Shown here: in pieces, positions 26,367 through 34,429 of the stretch
Layout of the letters: each line of letters opens with the position of its first letter
Numbering within the stretch: the first letter of the stretch is position 1
Origin: Microbacterium horticulturae
GTDB lineage: Bacteria > Actinomycetota > Actinomycetes > Actinomycetales > Microbacteriaceae
Length of the DNA stretch: 64,000 bases
Assembly (NCBI RefSeq): GCF_029094505.1
Contig: NZ_CP119108.1
Span: forward strand, 2,666,001 to 2,730,000
Reading direction: 5' to 3'
Notes under the pieces: model-generated
What the model saw: only the letters and a program-made list of their open reading frames with translations
What the model was told of the DNA's origin: nothing
The model's database searches: none
Translations under genes and position numbers: made by a program

Positions 26367-27962
26367 ATGTCGACGATCGCAGCACAGACCGTGGCGCGCA
26401 CGCGCCCGTTCGCCGAACCCGGTCGTGCCGGGCCGGCAGGCACCGAGGCTCTGCACGCGCTGGGGGATCCGCCTGACGATGACGTGATGGCACGGGCGGA
26501 GGCATCCTGGCAGGCCGGAGACATCGACGGCGCCGCCGTGCTGCTCGACGGGACGGCCGACGACGGCGATCCCGCGGTCGCGACGCTGCTCTCGGCGGTC
26601 TGGGCCGCCCGCGCGATGATGCCGGTGGCCGCTGACATCGCCCAGCGTGCGGGCGACGACGGCGCGCTCGCGACGGCGGGGGCGACGCAGATCGCCGCCG
26701 GAAGGCTCGACGCGCCGCCGGCCGCTGCGGCTGATACGGCTCCGACGACCCTCGGCATCGCCCTCGCGGCGCTGACCGCCGGGTTGCGCTCATCCCTCGA
26801 GCCGGAGGTGCCCGCCGACACCCTGAGCGAACTGGCCCGCGCCTCGCGCCTGTACACCTGCGCGCGGGCGGCGACACCGGTTCCCGAGCTGCCGGCGGTG
26901 ATCGCCGCCGCCGCAGCGGTCGGCCTGGGCGAACTGCCGACGGCGACGGCCGTCATCGACGCCGCCGTCGCCGAGGGGCAGGGCGGGGCCTGGGCGCGCC
27001 GCCGCCTGCTGCTGTGGCAGGCGTGGCTCGCGGTGCAGTGCGAGCAGCCCGGGCAGGCGCAGGAGAGCCTGCGCGCCGCACAGGAGATCGACCACGCCTT
27101 CACTCCCCGCGACCGCTTCATCGAGACCGCCGTGCGCGTCGCGCTCACCCGGAGGTACGAAGAGGTCGCCGAACTCGAGCTGCTGTGGGCGCAGGTGCGC
27201 AACGAGGTGCAGCAGATCGACGTCGACCTGTTCCTGCTGCTGCCGCTGGCGACCATGATCAGCGCGGTGGCGCGGATCGGAGACGACCGCACACTCGCAC
27301 CCCTCCAGGCCGAAGCACTCGATCTGCTGGCCCGGCTGGGGTCACCGCCCGCCTGGTCGGCGCATCTGCGGTGGGCGGGCATCCAGCAGGGCATCCTGCT
27401 CGACCACCCCGACATGCTCGCCCCGCACGCGCACGCTCTCGTCGAGGCCGCCGCGCACAGCGCTATAGCGGCCACCATGGCCCGCGCCGGCAGGCTCTGG
27501 ACCGCGGTGCTGGCCGGCCATGTCGACCCCGACGCCGTCGAGCTCTCGGCCACGGAACTGGCCGAATGCGGGCTGGCGTGGGATGGTGCGCGCCTCGCCG
27601 GGCACGGCGCGGCCCGCTCCGACGATCGCCGGGTCTCGGCGCGGCTGCTGGCCTGTGCGCGGCATCTGCACCCGCCCACGCCGACGACGCCCGCCGCCGC
27701 TCCCGCCGAGAGCTCGACGCCGGCCCCGGTCCATCCCGCAGGGCTCAGCGACCGCGAGATCGAAGTGGCGCGGCTGGTCGTGGAGGGCAGGACGTACGCC
27801 GAGATCGGCGCGGCGATCTTCATCTCTCCCCGCACGGTCGAGCACCACATAGCCCGCATCCGCCAGCGGCTGCAGGCGACCACGCGATCGGACCTCGTGG
27901 CCCGTCTGCGCGTTGTTCTGACGGAGATGGATGCCGCGCAGGCGGCGACGGCGGAGGGCTGA
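26367..27962 (+). CDS. LuxR-type transcriptional regulator
   Basis: A 531-residue protein. The C-terminal ~60 residues ('LSDREIEVARLVVEGRTYAEIGAAIFISPRTVEHHIARIRQRLQATTRSDLVARLRVVL', from ~458) are a LuxR/FixJ helix-turn-helix. The N-terminal 450 residues are Ala-rich and look alpha-helical and TPR-like; no response-regulator, autoinducer or P-loop domain is visible. It starts 15 bp after the Hsp70-like gene. In Mycobacterium a LuxR/MalT-type regulator (IniR) acts at iniBAC, so control of the two IniB-like genes here is a reasonable inference. Confidence 0.85.
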   Translation: MSTIAAQTVARTRPFAEPGRAGPAGTEALHALGDPPDDDVMARAEASWQAGDIDGAAVLLDGTADDGDPAVATLLSAVWAARAMMPVAADIAQRAGDDGALATAGATQIAAGRLDAPPAAAADTAPTTLGIALAALTAGLRSSLEPEVPADTLSELARASRLYTCARAATPVPELPAVIAAAAAVGLGELPTATAVIDAAVAEGQGGAWARRRLLLWQAWLAVQCEQPGQAQESLRAAQEIDHAFTPRDRFIETAVRVALTRRYEEVAELELLWAQVRNEVQQIDVDLFLLLPLATMISAVARIGDDRTLAPLQAEALDLLARLGSPPAWSAHLRWAGIQQGILLDHPDMLAPHAHALVEAAAHSAIAATMARAGRLWTAVLAGHVDPDAVELSATELAECGLAWDGARLAGHGAARSDDRRVSARLLACARHLHPPTPTTPAAAPAESSTPAPVHPAGLSDREIEVARLVVEGRTYAEIGAAIFISPRTVEHHIARIRQRLQATTRSDLVARLRVVLTEMDAAQAATAEG

Positions 27963-27964
27963 CC

Positions 27965-28090
27965 ATGAACCACCTATTGACGAGCGCGGGGAATCGGGAA
28001 CAACCCCGATCCCCACGCACCCCTGAACGCGTAGCGTCGCACACACAATGGCGACTTCTGTGGAACCGAGCCGGTGAGGAGCGTGCATGA
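27965..28090 (+). CDS. Possible 41-residue leader ORF before the IniB-like gene
   Basis: An ATG two bases after the LuxR stop opens a 41-codon frame (MNHLLTSAGNREQPRSPRT...) whose stop overlaps the IniB-like start as ATGA. An inverted repeat (GGGGAATCGGG against CCCCGATCCCC, 27989-28015) lies inside. No recognised family and no clear ribosome-binding site; the frame may be chance. Confidence 0.2.
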   Translation: MNHLLTSAGNREQPRSPRTPERVASHTQWRLLWNRAGEERA

Positions 28091-29115
28091 TGACCACATT
28101 GCTGACCACGATCGCGGATGCGCTGATCGAGTTCATCCTCAGTCTGCTGCGGGACCCCGCCGCCGCGGCGGAGTTCGAGAACGACCCCGACGGCACACTC
28201 GCACGCAACGGGCTGACCGGTGTGTGCGCGGCCGACGTGCAGGCGGTCAGACCGGTCGTCATCGACCACCCGCAGGTGTCGGTGCGCTCCGTCCCCGATC
28301 CGATCGTGGTGCATGTGGCGCCGGCACCTCAGCCGTTCGCGGCCGACCCGATCGCCGTCCGTGACATCACGCACATGGCGCAGACGTTCCACTTCGACAA
28401 TCGGTCCACCATCATCGACCAGTCGGTGAACCAGAGCATCTGGGCCGAGGGAGACGTGACGCAGCAGTTCGATCACGAGGCCGTGATCGCCTCGGGCGAC
28501 GGCGCCAATGCTGCCGGACACGACGTCGACAACTCAACCACCGACGCCACGATGGGCGACGTCTCGATCGGCAACACCGACACCGACATCACCGTGGACG
28601 ACTCGTACAACGACTCGTCGACCGACAGCACCACAACCGTCGATGCGAACGTGGACGACTCGTTCAACGACAGCTCTAACGACACCGACGTCGACACGAC
28701 CGTCGACGGCTCGTTCAACGGCGACGGGGCGGCCCTCGCCGTCGCGGCCACCGGCGCTGCCGACGCCGCCGACGACGGCACCGCAGACAACGACAGCGCC
28801 GGCGATGCGGACGTGGATGCCGCGGCTGGCCCCGTCGACAGTGACGCCGCAGACAGCACCCCGGCGGCCGCCGACTCCGTCGCTGCAGACACCGTGGACA
28901 GTGCACCGCTGGACAGTGCACCACTGGACAGTGCACCACTGGACAGCGCACCGCTGGACAGCGCACCGCTGGACAGTGCACCGCTGGACAGTGCACCGCT
29001 GGACAGCGACCCTGTCGACGCGAGCGCCGATCTGAGCATCGACAACGCGCCGGACGACGCCGGCGCCTATCCCGAAACGGAGCCACCGATCGATGTCGCG
29101 TACGACGAGCCGTGA
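28087..29115 (+). CDS. IniB-like protein with acidic Ser/Asp/Asn repeats
   Basis: A 342-residue protein. Residues ~4-60 ('LLTTIADALIEFILSLLRDPAAAAEFENDPDGTLARNGLTGVCAADVQAVRPVV') match the IniB N-terminal domain. Residues ~100-210 form a Ser/Asp/Asn/Thr-rich module ('SGDGANAAGHDVDNS', 'GDVSIGNTDTDITVDDSYNDSS', 'DVDTTVDGSFN') shared with the gene at 33128-34270. An Ala/Asp stretch and eight PLDSA units follow. There is no signal peptide. GAGGAG precedes the ATG pair. In mycobacteria IniB is a glycine-rich protein induced by cell-wall drugs; its function is unsettled. Confidence 0.75.
   Translation: MMTTLLTTIADALIEFILSLLRDPAAAAEFENDPDGTLARNGLTGVCAADVQAVRPVVIDHPQVSVRSVPDPIVVHVAPAPQPFAADPIAVRDITHMAQTFHFDNRSTIIDQSVNQSIWAEGDVTQQFDHEAVIASGDGANAAGHDVDNSTTDATMGDVSIGNTDTDITVDDSYNDSSTDSTTTVDANVDDSFNDSSNDTDVDTTVDGSFNGDGAALAVAATGAADAADDGTADNDSAGDADVDAAAGPVDSDAADSTPAAADSVAADTVDSAPLDSAPLDSAPLDSAPLDSAPLDSAPLDSAPLDSDPVDASADLSIDNAPDDAGAYPETEPPIDVAYDEP
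28894..29013 (+). repeat. 15-bp coding tandem repeat, 8 copies (PLDSA)
   Basis: Units of CTGGACAGTGCACCG, with variants at T/C and G/A, repeat eight times in exact 15-bp register inside the IniB-like gene. They encode LDSAP repeats. Such perfect repeats probably vary in number between strains. Confidence 0.95.
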
Positions 29116-29716
29116 GCGGGTCCCCGCTCCCCTGCCTGCCGCCGCCGCGGACCAGGGCCACGTGCAACCAGATCGTCCCCAGCTGACCAGCGAGAACGGG
29201 GCGCCGGTGATCGTCAAGGTCCCGCCGCCGGTGTCGGTCCGCTTCGCGCAGCTGCTGTGGGTGCTGAGCTTCGCGCTCGGCGGGTTCTGCGTCGTGTACT
29301 TCTTCATCATCCGGCAGGACCAGCTGCCGCTGATCCAGGATGCGGTGCGCGCCGTCGACGACTCCCGCGAGAAGGCGACCTATCAGAGCGCCGCCGACAT
29401 CATCTTCTGGGTCTGCTTCGGCGTGATGGTGACCTTGTTGCTCGCGCAGATCACGCTCTTCGTGTCATTCATGAGCCGCCGCTCGGGTATCCGATGGTGG
29501 CAGCTGACGACGTTCCTGGTGCAGCTGCTGCTGTACCTGGTCGTGATCCAGCTCGCGGCCACCGGTCCACAGGGCGCCCTGCTGCGACCGGCGCTGATGC
29601 TGCAGTGCGGCTTCGTGCTTCTGGCGCTGCTGTTGAGCACCTTCAGCCGGGCCATCGCCTGGACCGCCCGCGGTCACGACGTCCGTCGCGTCGGCACCGC
29701 GGCATCCGATCTCTGA
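29093..29716 (+). CDS. Four-helix membrane protein of the IniB/dynamin block
   Basis: A 207-residue protein with a soluble N-terminus of ~45 residues and four hydrophobic segments ('FAQLLWVLSFALGGFCVVYFFII', 'ADIIFWVCFGVMVTLLLAQITLFVSF', 'LTTFLVQLLLYLVVIQLAA', 'ALMLQCGFVLLALLLSTF'). It overlaps the IniB-like gene by 23 bp, so the two are coupled. No family recognised. Its 3' 252 bp are also open in the dynamin frame on the opposite strand. It could be the membrane partner of the dynamins, but that rests only on position. Confidence 0.7.
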   Translation: MSRTTSRERVPAPLPAAAADQGHVQPDRPQLTSENGAPVIVKVPPPVSVRFAQLLWVLSFALGGFCVVYFFIIRQDQLPLIQDAVRAVDDSREKATYQSAADIIFWVCFGVMVTLLLAQITLFVSFMSRRSGIRWWQLTTFLVQLLLYLVVIQLAATGPQGALLRPALMLQCGFVLLALLLSTFSRAIAWTARGHDVRRVGTAASDL

Positions 29717-31162
29717 CGCGATCCGCTCCAGACTCCGCACCACGGTGCGCGCGGCCTGCACCCCGTCGCGCATCACCAAAGGCGAGGCGCTCACGGCCCG
29801 CCAGTGGTCGAGACGATCGTCGAGCCGCGCGCGCAGCGCGTCGCCGTCGGAGTCCGGCGGCAGGCCGAGGCGCAGCGACGCGTCGTCGCCTGCCCCTCCG
29901 ATGATGCGCTCGGCCTCGCGCACGAGGGCGGGCGGCAGCGTGACGTCGCCCGTGCGGATGCGCCCGAGCAGTGCCAGCTCGCGCAGCCCGTGCGCGCCGA
30001 CCTGGATCTTCTCGATGCCCGCCTCGATCTCGTCGGTCGACGGTCGGGGCTTCTCGGCGATGAGCTGGGTCAGAGCATCGCAGACAGCACGCGCCTTCAA
30101 GGCGGGTGCACGGGAGCGGAAGTGCATCCGGACGGTCGCGACGAGTTCGTTCAATCCGCTCTGGGCGACCAGCTGCTCGGCCAGGACGGACGAGTCGTCG
30201 GCGCCGCCGCGGATCAGCGAGGTCGCCAGGCGCACCCCGAAGATGCCGAATCGGTCCAGCAGCTCGCGACGGCTCGCCTCAGGAAGTGCGTGCGCGGTGT
30301 TGACGAAGCGGTCGGCCGAGACGAGCATCGGCTCGCGCTCTACGCGCTCCAGCTGCGCGAGGGTGCGGAAGCTGGCGAATTCGCTCTCTCGCAGCGTGCG
30401 CGCGCCCTCGGCGAGCAGGCCGGCCACCGGCATGACCCCGAGGGCGAGGGATGACAGCATCCCGTCCCGTTCGTAGCGCTCGGCGACCCGGCGCGCCGAC
30501 AGCAGCGAGTCGATGCGTCCCGATCCGATCTCGTCGGCGCGTGAGAGCACGGCGAGCGCATTCACCGTCTGCGCGGTGCCGGCGGCGGTGTCGCGGAACG
30601 CCTCGAGGAACTTGAGGTCCGAGGCGTGCAGGTGCCGGATGAGATAGAGGATGGCGTCGGCCGACGAGGGCGACTCTTCGGGGGTCAGCAGGGCGAGGGA
30701 CCGCGCCGAGAGATCCTGCGAGAGCGACGCGATGCCGGGAGTATCGATCAGCGTCAGCGTGCGCAGCATGCGCGACGGCCAGTGCACCTCGATGTGGTCG
30801 ACGTCTTCGGCCGCGTACCTGCCGAGGTCGAGGACGAGGCGGCCGGCCGTGCGCCGCACCGGAATCTGCTGCGCGCGGGCGCCGTGCGGGTGCACGGTGA
30901 TGGAGGGCACGTCGGCGTACCGGTACCAGGTCACCACGCGGGTGCACTCGCCGGCATCCGTGGGGGCGATCCGCTCGCCCAGCAGGGCATTGAGCAGCGT
31001 GGACTTGCCCGCCTTCACGATCCCGGCCACCGCCACCCGCAGCGGCTCGCGCAGCCGCTCCTCGAGCGCGCCGAGCACGCTCTGGGCCGCCGGATCGTCG
31101 CGGTACACGCCGCGCGCGGCGGCGACCAGCGTGAGGACGTCGGCGATCTCGCTGTCTGTCAT
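29465..31162 (-). CDS. Dynamin-like GTPase, IniC type
   Basis: A 565-residue frame. The GTPase domain has P-loop 'GIVKAGKSTLLNALLG' (47-54), G3 'TLIDTPGIASLS' and a G4-like 'AVLSRADEIGSG'. The rest is helical, as in bacterial dynamins. It is smaller than, and 4-bp coupled to, its partner at 31159-33024, as iniC follows iniA in Mycobacterium. From ~483 onwards the frame runs antisense through the convergent membrane gene and encodes a Gln/Arg-rich, unfolded-looking tail (HEAALQHQRRSQQ), suggesting the original stop was lost. Bacterial dynamins bind and remodel membranes. Confidence 0.8.
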   Translation of the reverse strand: MTDSEIADVLTLVAAARGVYRDDPAAQSVLGALEERLREPLRVAVAGIVKAGKSTLLNALLGERIAPTDAGECTRVVTWYRYADVPSITVHPHGARAQQIPVRRTAGRLVLDLGRYAAEDVDHIEVHWPSRMLRTLTLIDTPGIASLSQDLSARSLALLTPEESPSSADAILYLIRHLHASDLKFLEAFRDTAAGTAQTVNALAVLSRADEIGSGRIDSLLSARRVAERYERDGMLSSLALGVMPVAGLLAEGARTLRESEFASFRTLAQLERVEREPMLVSADRFVNTAHALPEASRRELLDRFGIFGVRLATSLIRGGADDSSVLAEQLVAQSGLNELVATVRMHFRSRAPALKARAVCDALTQLIAEKPRPSTDEIEAGIEKIQVGAHGLRELALLGRIRTGDVTLPPALVREAERIIGGAGDDASLRLGLPPDSDGDALRARLDDRLDHWRAVSASPLVMRDGVQAARTVVRSLERIASEIGCRGADATDVVTAGGPGDGPAEGAQQQRQKHEAALQHQRRSQQGALWTGGRELDHDQVQQQLHQERRQLPPSDTRAAAHE

Positions 31163-33024
31163 CCCTGATCCGGCTCCGTGATCGATCGCAGCGGAGGAAT
31201 CCGGCGACGCAGCCGGTCGAGCGCCTGCAACTGCGCTTCGAGTCGTGCTATCTGCTTGTCACGATCCGCGCTGTACGTGCCCGCCGCGTTGCGCGCGCGG
31301 TTCACCGCCTCGGTGAGCGAGCGGTGCAGCTCGTCGGCGATGCCGCTGAAGTGGTCGCGCGCGGTGCGCTGCACGACGCGCAACCGGTCTTTGAGCTGCT
31401 TTCCCGACTGGAAGATGGCGTCGTCGATATAGCGCCGCACCAGCGTCTTGGCTTCGAAGCGGCGCCGCGCCAGACGCGCGCTCATGTCTTCGCGGTAGGC
31501 GCGGCGCCCGACGAGCACCCCTGCCAGAAGCGAGATCGGGTTGATCAGCGTGAGCCCGATGAGGCCGGTGGCCAGCCCCACCATGAGCACGCCGCCGTAC
31601 GAGCCGCGCACGCCGATGTAGATCTTCTCGGCGGCCTTCATCCGTCCCGGGTCGAGATCGTGCGGCCGCTCGACGGCGTCGAGCACGCCGTAGGTGTCGT
31701 CGACCTCGATCGCGGGCAGCGTCCGCTCCTCTTCAGCGAACAGCTCGGCCACCTCTTCGGTGAGCCAGCGGGAGCGTTCGTTGGTCCACACGAACGTCTC
31801 GGCGACCGCCGCGGCCGTGCGCTGATCGATCCACTCGACGATCTGCTCCCAGATGGGTCCGGGGTCGCCCTCGTCGATGGCGTCCTCCGCTTCGCGCTGC
31901 ACCTTGCGCAGCCGCTCACGCAGGTCGTGCTCCATGTCGGAGATGAGGTCTCCGATGCCGTCGTTGAGCGCGATCTGCCATTTCGCCGTGCGTCCGCGAA
32001 ACTCTTCGGCACGAGCAGTGGCGAACTCCAGCTCGGCGAGGATGCGCGGGGTCTGGCTCGGATTGCGCACGGCCTCGAGCTCGGCACGTGCCGCCACCGA
32101 CGTCTGCTCGAGCACCGAACGCAGGTCGTGCGCAGCCGCATCCGCATGCAGCAGTTCGGCGCGTTCGACGACGTCGCGGCGCAGGTGCGCGACGAGCGCG
32201 GGAAAGCCCGACTCGGAGTTCAGCTCGCGGTCCTGCCCGGCTGCGGCCAGCAGGCGCAGATCGCTCGAGACGGCGAAGATCGGCACGTCACCGACGTCGC
32301 CCAGATGCCGGCGGTCGATCGACTCGATCTGCCGCCACTGCGGATACAGGTCGGTCTTCGCAAGCACGGCCGCGACGTTCGGCGACAGGCGCAGCGCGTA
32401 CTTGAGGAATTGCACTTCCGGCTCGGTGTATTCCTGCGAGGCGTCCGACACGAGAAGCACCGCGTGTGCCGAGGCCAGCGCCGTGAGCGTCGACAGGGCG
32501 CTGTGCGATTCGAGGCCGCCCACCCCTGGGGAGTCGACGAGGCGCAGGCCGCCCTTGAGGATCTCGCGCGGCAACGACGCCTCGGCGGCGACGATGCCCT
32601 GCTCGTTGCCGGGGTTGCCGTGCTCGGAGACGTAACCGGCCAGCTCATCGATCGACACCGGGCTGCGGTCGGTGCGCGTGTCGCCGGCCGCATCCGCGAT
32701 GCGGGTCACGATCCACGCGCGGGGCTCGCTGCCGTAGCCGACCACAGTGGGCACGCTCGTGGCGATGTCGTCGTCGACCGGACACACCGGGGCGTTCACC
32801 AGCGCGTTGATGAGCTTGCTCTTGCCCTGCTTGAACTCACCGACCACGACCACCCGCACGGCGGGGTCGCGCAGGCGCTCGCGGGCCTGGGCGAGGCGTC
32901 CGCCGAGATCGGTGCGTCCGGTCTCATCGACGATCCGTCCCAGCTCGTCGATGAGTTGCACGAGTTCGGTCGCCGACAGCGCGGTCGGCGCGATGTCACG
33001 CGTCTGAGCGATCGGCTCGGTCAT
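31159..33024 (-). CDS. Dynamin-like GTPase, IniA type
   Basis: A 621-residue dynamin-family protein starting at ATG 33024 behind GGGGAGGG. The GTPase domain has P-loop 'VVVGEFKQGKSKLINALVN' (62-69), G2 'ATSVPTVV', G3 'LRLVDSPGVGGLES' and G4 'AVLAKTDLYPQW'. A long helical stalk follows. The hydrophobic stretch ~476-505 ('YGGVLMVGLATGLIGLTLINPISLLAGVLVG') is the probable membrane paddle, as in IniA. The C-terminal ~100 residues are basic and coiled-coil-like. It pairs with the downstream IniC-like gene; heterotypic assembly at the membrane is likely. Confidence 0.85.
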   Translation of the reverse strand: MTEPIAQTRDIAPTALSATELVQLIDELGRIVDETGRTDLGGRLAQARERLRDPAVRVVVVGEFKQGKSKLINALVNAPVCPVDDDIATSVPTVVGYGSEPRAWIVTRIADAAGDTRTDRSPVSIDELAGYVSEHGNPGNEQGIVAAEASLPREILKGGLRLVDSPGVGGLESHSALSTLTALASAHAVLLVSDASQEYTEPEVQFLKYALRLSPNVAAVLAKTDLYPQWRQIESIDRRHLGDVGDVPIFAVSSDLRLLAAAGQDRELNSESGFPALVAHLRRDVVERAELLHADAAAHDLRSVLEQTSVAARAELEAVRNPSQTPRILAELEFATARAEEFRGRTAKWQIALNDGIGDLISDMEHDLRERLRKVQREAEDAIDEGDPGPIWEQIVEWIDQRTAAAVAETFVWTNERSRWLTEEVAELFAEEERTLPAIEVDDTYGVLDAVERPHDLDPGRMKAAEKIYIGVRGSYGGVLMVGLATGLIGLTLINPISLLAGVLVGRRAYREDMSARLARRRFEAKTLVRRYIDDAIFQSGKQLKDRLRVVQRTARDHFSGIADELHRSLTEAVNRARNAAGTYSADRDKQIARLEAQLQALDRLRRRIPPLRSITEPDQG

Positions 33025-33072
33025 GACGCCCTCCCCTTCGAGACACACCGTACGCCCGGCCCTGCGCGCGCA

Positions 33073-33112
33073 ACAGCGTGCCGGCAGCCCCGTGGGGCTT
33101 CCGGCACGCTGT
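33073..33112 (-). terminator. Long hairpin after the second IniB-like gene
   Basis: ACAGCGTGCCGG (33073-33084) pairs perfectly with CCGGCACGCTGT (33101-33112), with AGCCCC/GGGGCT extending the stem. It lies 16 bp beyond the IniB-like stop. The stem is strong but there is no T-run. It could attenuate transcription into the dynamin genes. Confidence 0.6.
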
Positions 33113-33127
33113 CGGGCGCGATGACCG

Positions 33128-34270
33128 TCAGAATCCGAGGTCCAGGTCGGCGTGGTCCCCGTCGCCGGCGTCGGCGCCCGGGCTGAACATGTTGCCGCTG
33201 TTCTCCCAGCTCTCCATGTCGTGCGAGTCGACCTCGCTCGTGAACGAGTGGTCGAACGCCGTGTTCACATCGACATCGGTGGACTGGTCGTTGAACGCGT
33301 TGTCGAACGTCGTGTCCACGTCCCAGTTCGTGTTCGTGGAGTAGTCGTTGAACGCGTTGTCCATCGTGACACCGATGTCGGTGTTGCCGATGTTGATGTC
33401 GCCGACATCGATCGTCGTGTGCGAGTTGTCGATGTCGCCGCCGGCGGCGTTCGACCCGTCACCGCTGCTCCAGACCGTGTTCTGGCTGAACGTCTGGTTC
33501 ACGTCGCCGCCCGAGTCGATGGCCTGGGTGACGGACTGGTCGTTGAGCGCGGCCCGGTTGTCGATGGAGAAGCCCCCCGACATGCCGGCTGCGGCGGCGC
33601 CCGCCCCACCCGCGGCGCCGCCGAAGTCGACATCGCCGAACCCGGTGTTGTACTGACGCACGCCGATGGTCGTCGAGTGGTCGTTCAACGTCTGCGTGTT
33701 GAAAGAGCTCGTCAGGTTGAACGAGTCCTGGTTGCGCACCTCGTTCGAGTGATCGGAGTCGTCGGAGTTGTCGGTGTAGTGGGAGTTGTCCGACTGGTCC
33801 TTGAACGCGTCCGTGATGCCGCCCACGTCGACGTTGCCGTCGTCATCGCTGTTGCCGTTGTACGAGTCGACGTCGTTGCCGTCGTTGCCGACCGTGTTGT
33901 CGTCGACGCTCGTGTCGACCGAGTTGTCGGAGCTGTCCGAGTGGTCGGAGTTGTCGACGGAGTTGTCGGTCGAATTGTCCGAACCATCGGCCGAAGCGTC
34001 CGTCGTCGTCGAGTTGTCGGAGTGATCGTCGGTGTTGGTCGAGTTGTCGGAGTGATCGTCGGCGTTCATCGAGTTGTCCGACCCGTCAGCCGAGGCATCC
34101 GTCGTCGTCGAGTTGTCGGTGTTCGTCGAGTTGTCCGACCCGTCAGCCGACGCATCCGTCGTCGTCGAGTTGTCGGAGTGATCGTCGGTGTCGTGAGAGT
34201 CGAGCGTGTTGTCGGACAGCAGCTCGGTGTTGAGCTGGGTGCCCAGGAGGTTCCCGTTGGAGTCAGCCAT
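33128..34270 (-). CDS. IniB-like acidic Asp/Ser/Asn repeat protein
   Basis: A 380-residue protein starting at ATG 34270 behind AAGGGAAG. Residues ~25-200 are tandem DHSDNSTNTD / TTTDASADGSDNS units made almost only of D, S, N and T. The second half repeats the module of the gene at 28087 ('SSGDGSNAAGGDIDNSHT', 'GDINIGNTDIGVTMDNAFNDYS', 'DVDVNTAFDHSF') after a Gly/Ala hinge. It lacks the IniB N-terminal helical domain and any signal peptide. The regular short repeats suggest a beta-solenoid or a calcium-binding disordered chain. It heads the same strand as the two dynamins, as IniB heads iniBAC. Confidence 0.7.
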   Translation of the reverse strand: MADSNGNLLGTQLNTELLSDNTLDSHDTDDHSDNSTTTDASADGSDNSTNTDNSTTTDASADGSDNSMNADDHSDNSTNTDDHSDNSTTTDASADGSDNSTDNSVDNSDHSDSSDNSVDTSVDDNTVGNDGNDVDSYNGNSDDDGNVDVGGITDAFKDQSDNSHYTDNSDDSDHSNEVRNQDSFNLTSSFNTQTLNDHSTTIGVRQYNTGFGDVDFGGAAGGAGAAAAGMSGGFSIDNRAALNDQSVTQAIDSGGDVNQTFSQNTVWSSGDGSNAAGGDIDNSHTTIDVGDINIGNTDIGVTMDNAFNDYSTNTNWDVDTTFDNAFNDQSTDVDVNTAFDHSFTSEVDSHDMESWENSGNMFSPGADAGDGDHADLDLGF

Positions 34271-34429
34271 TGTCTTCCCTTTCTCGCGGTGCCTGATGGC
34301 CTGCGTCGAGTCTCGACCGCCGGTGCGCCGGCGGCATCGGGGGGCATCCCCGCACTCGGATGCGCGCGTTAGGGGACGGCGGTGGTGCCCGTGAGGGTGG
34401 ATAGGGATGCCGCCGCCTATCGTGGGGGG

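Noticed and set aside
28534..29310. Minus-strand Val/Arg/Gly frame opposite the first IniB-like gene
   Set aside because: It is an antisense shadow of the acidic repeats with the same codon-complement composition and no recognised family.
33152..34372. A 406-residue plus-strand frame rich in Val and Arg opposite the IniB-like gene
   Set aside because: It is the antisense shadow of the D/S/N repeats (GAC/TCG codons read as Val/Arg codons). There is no domain or ribosome-binding site.
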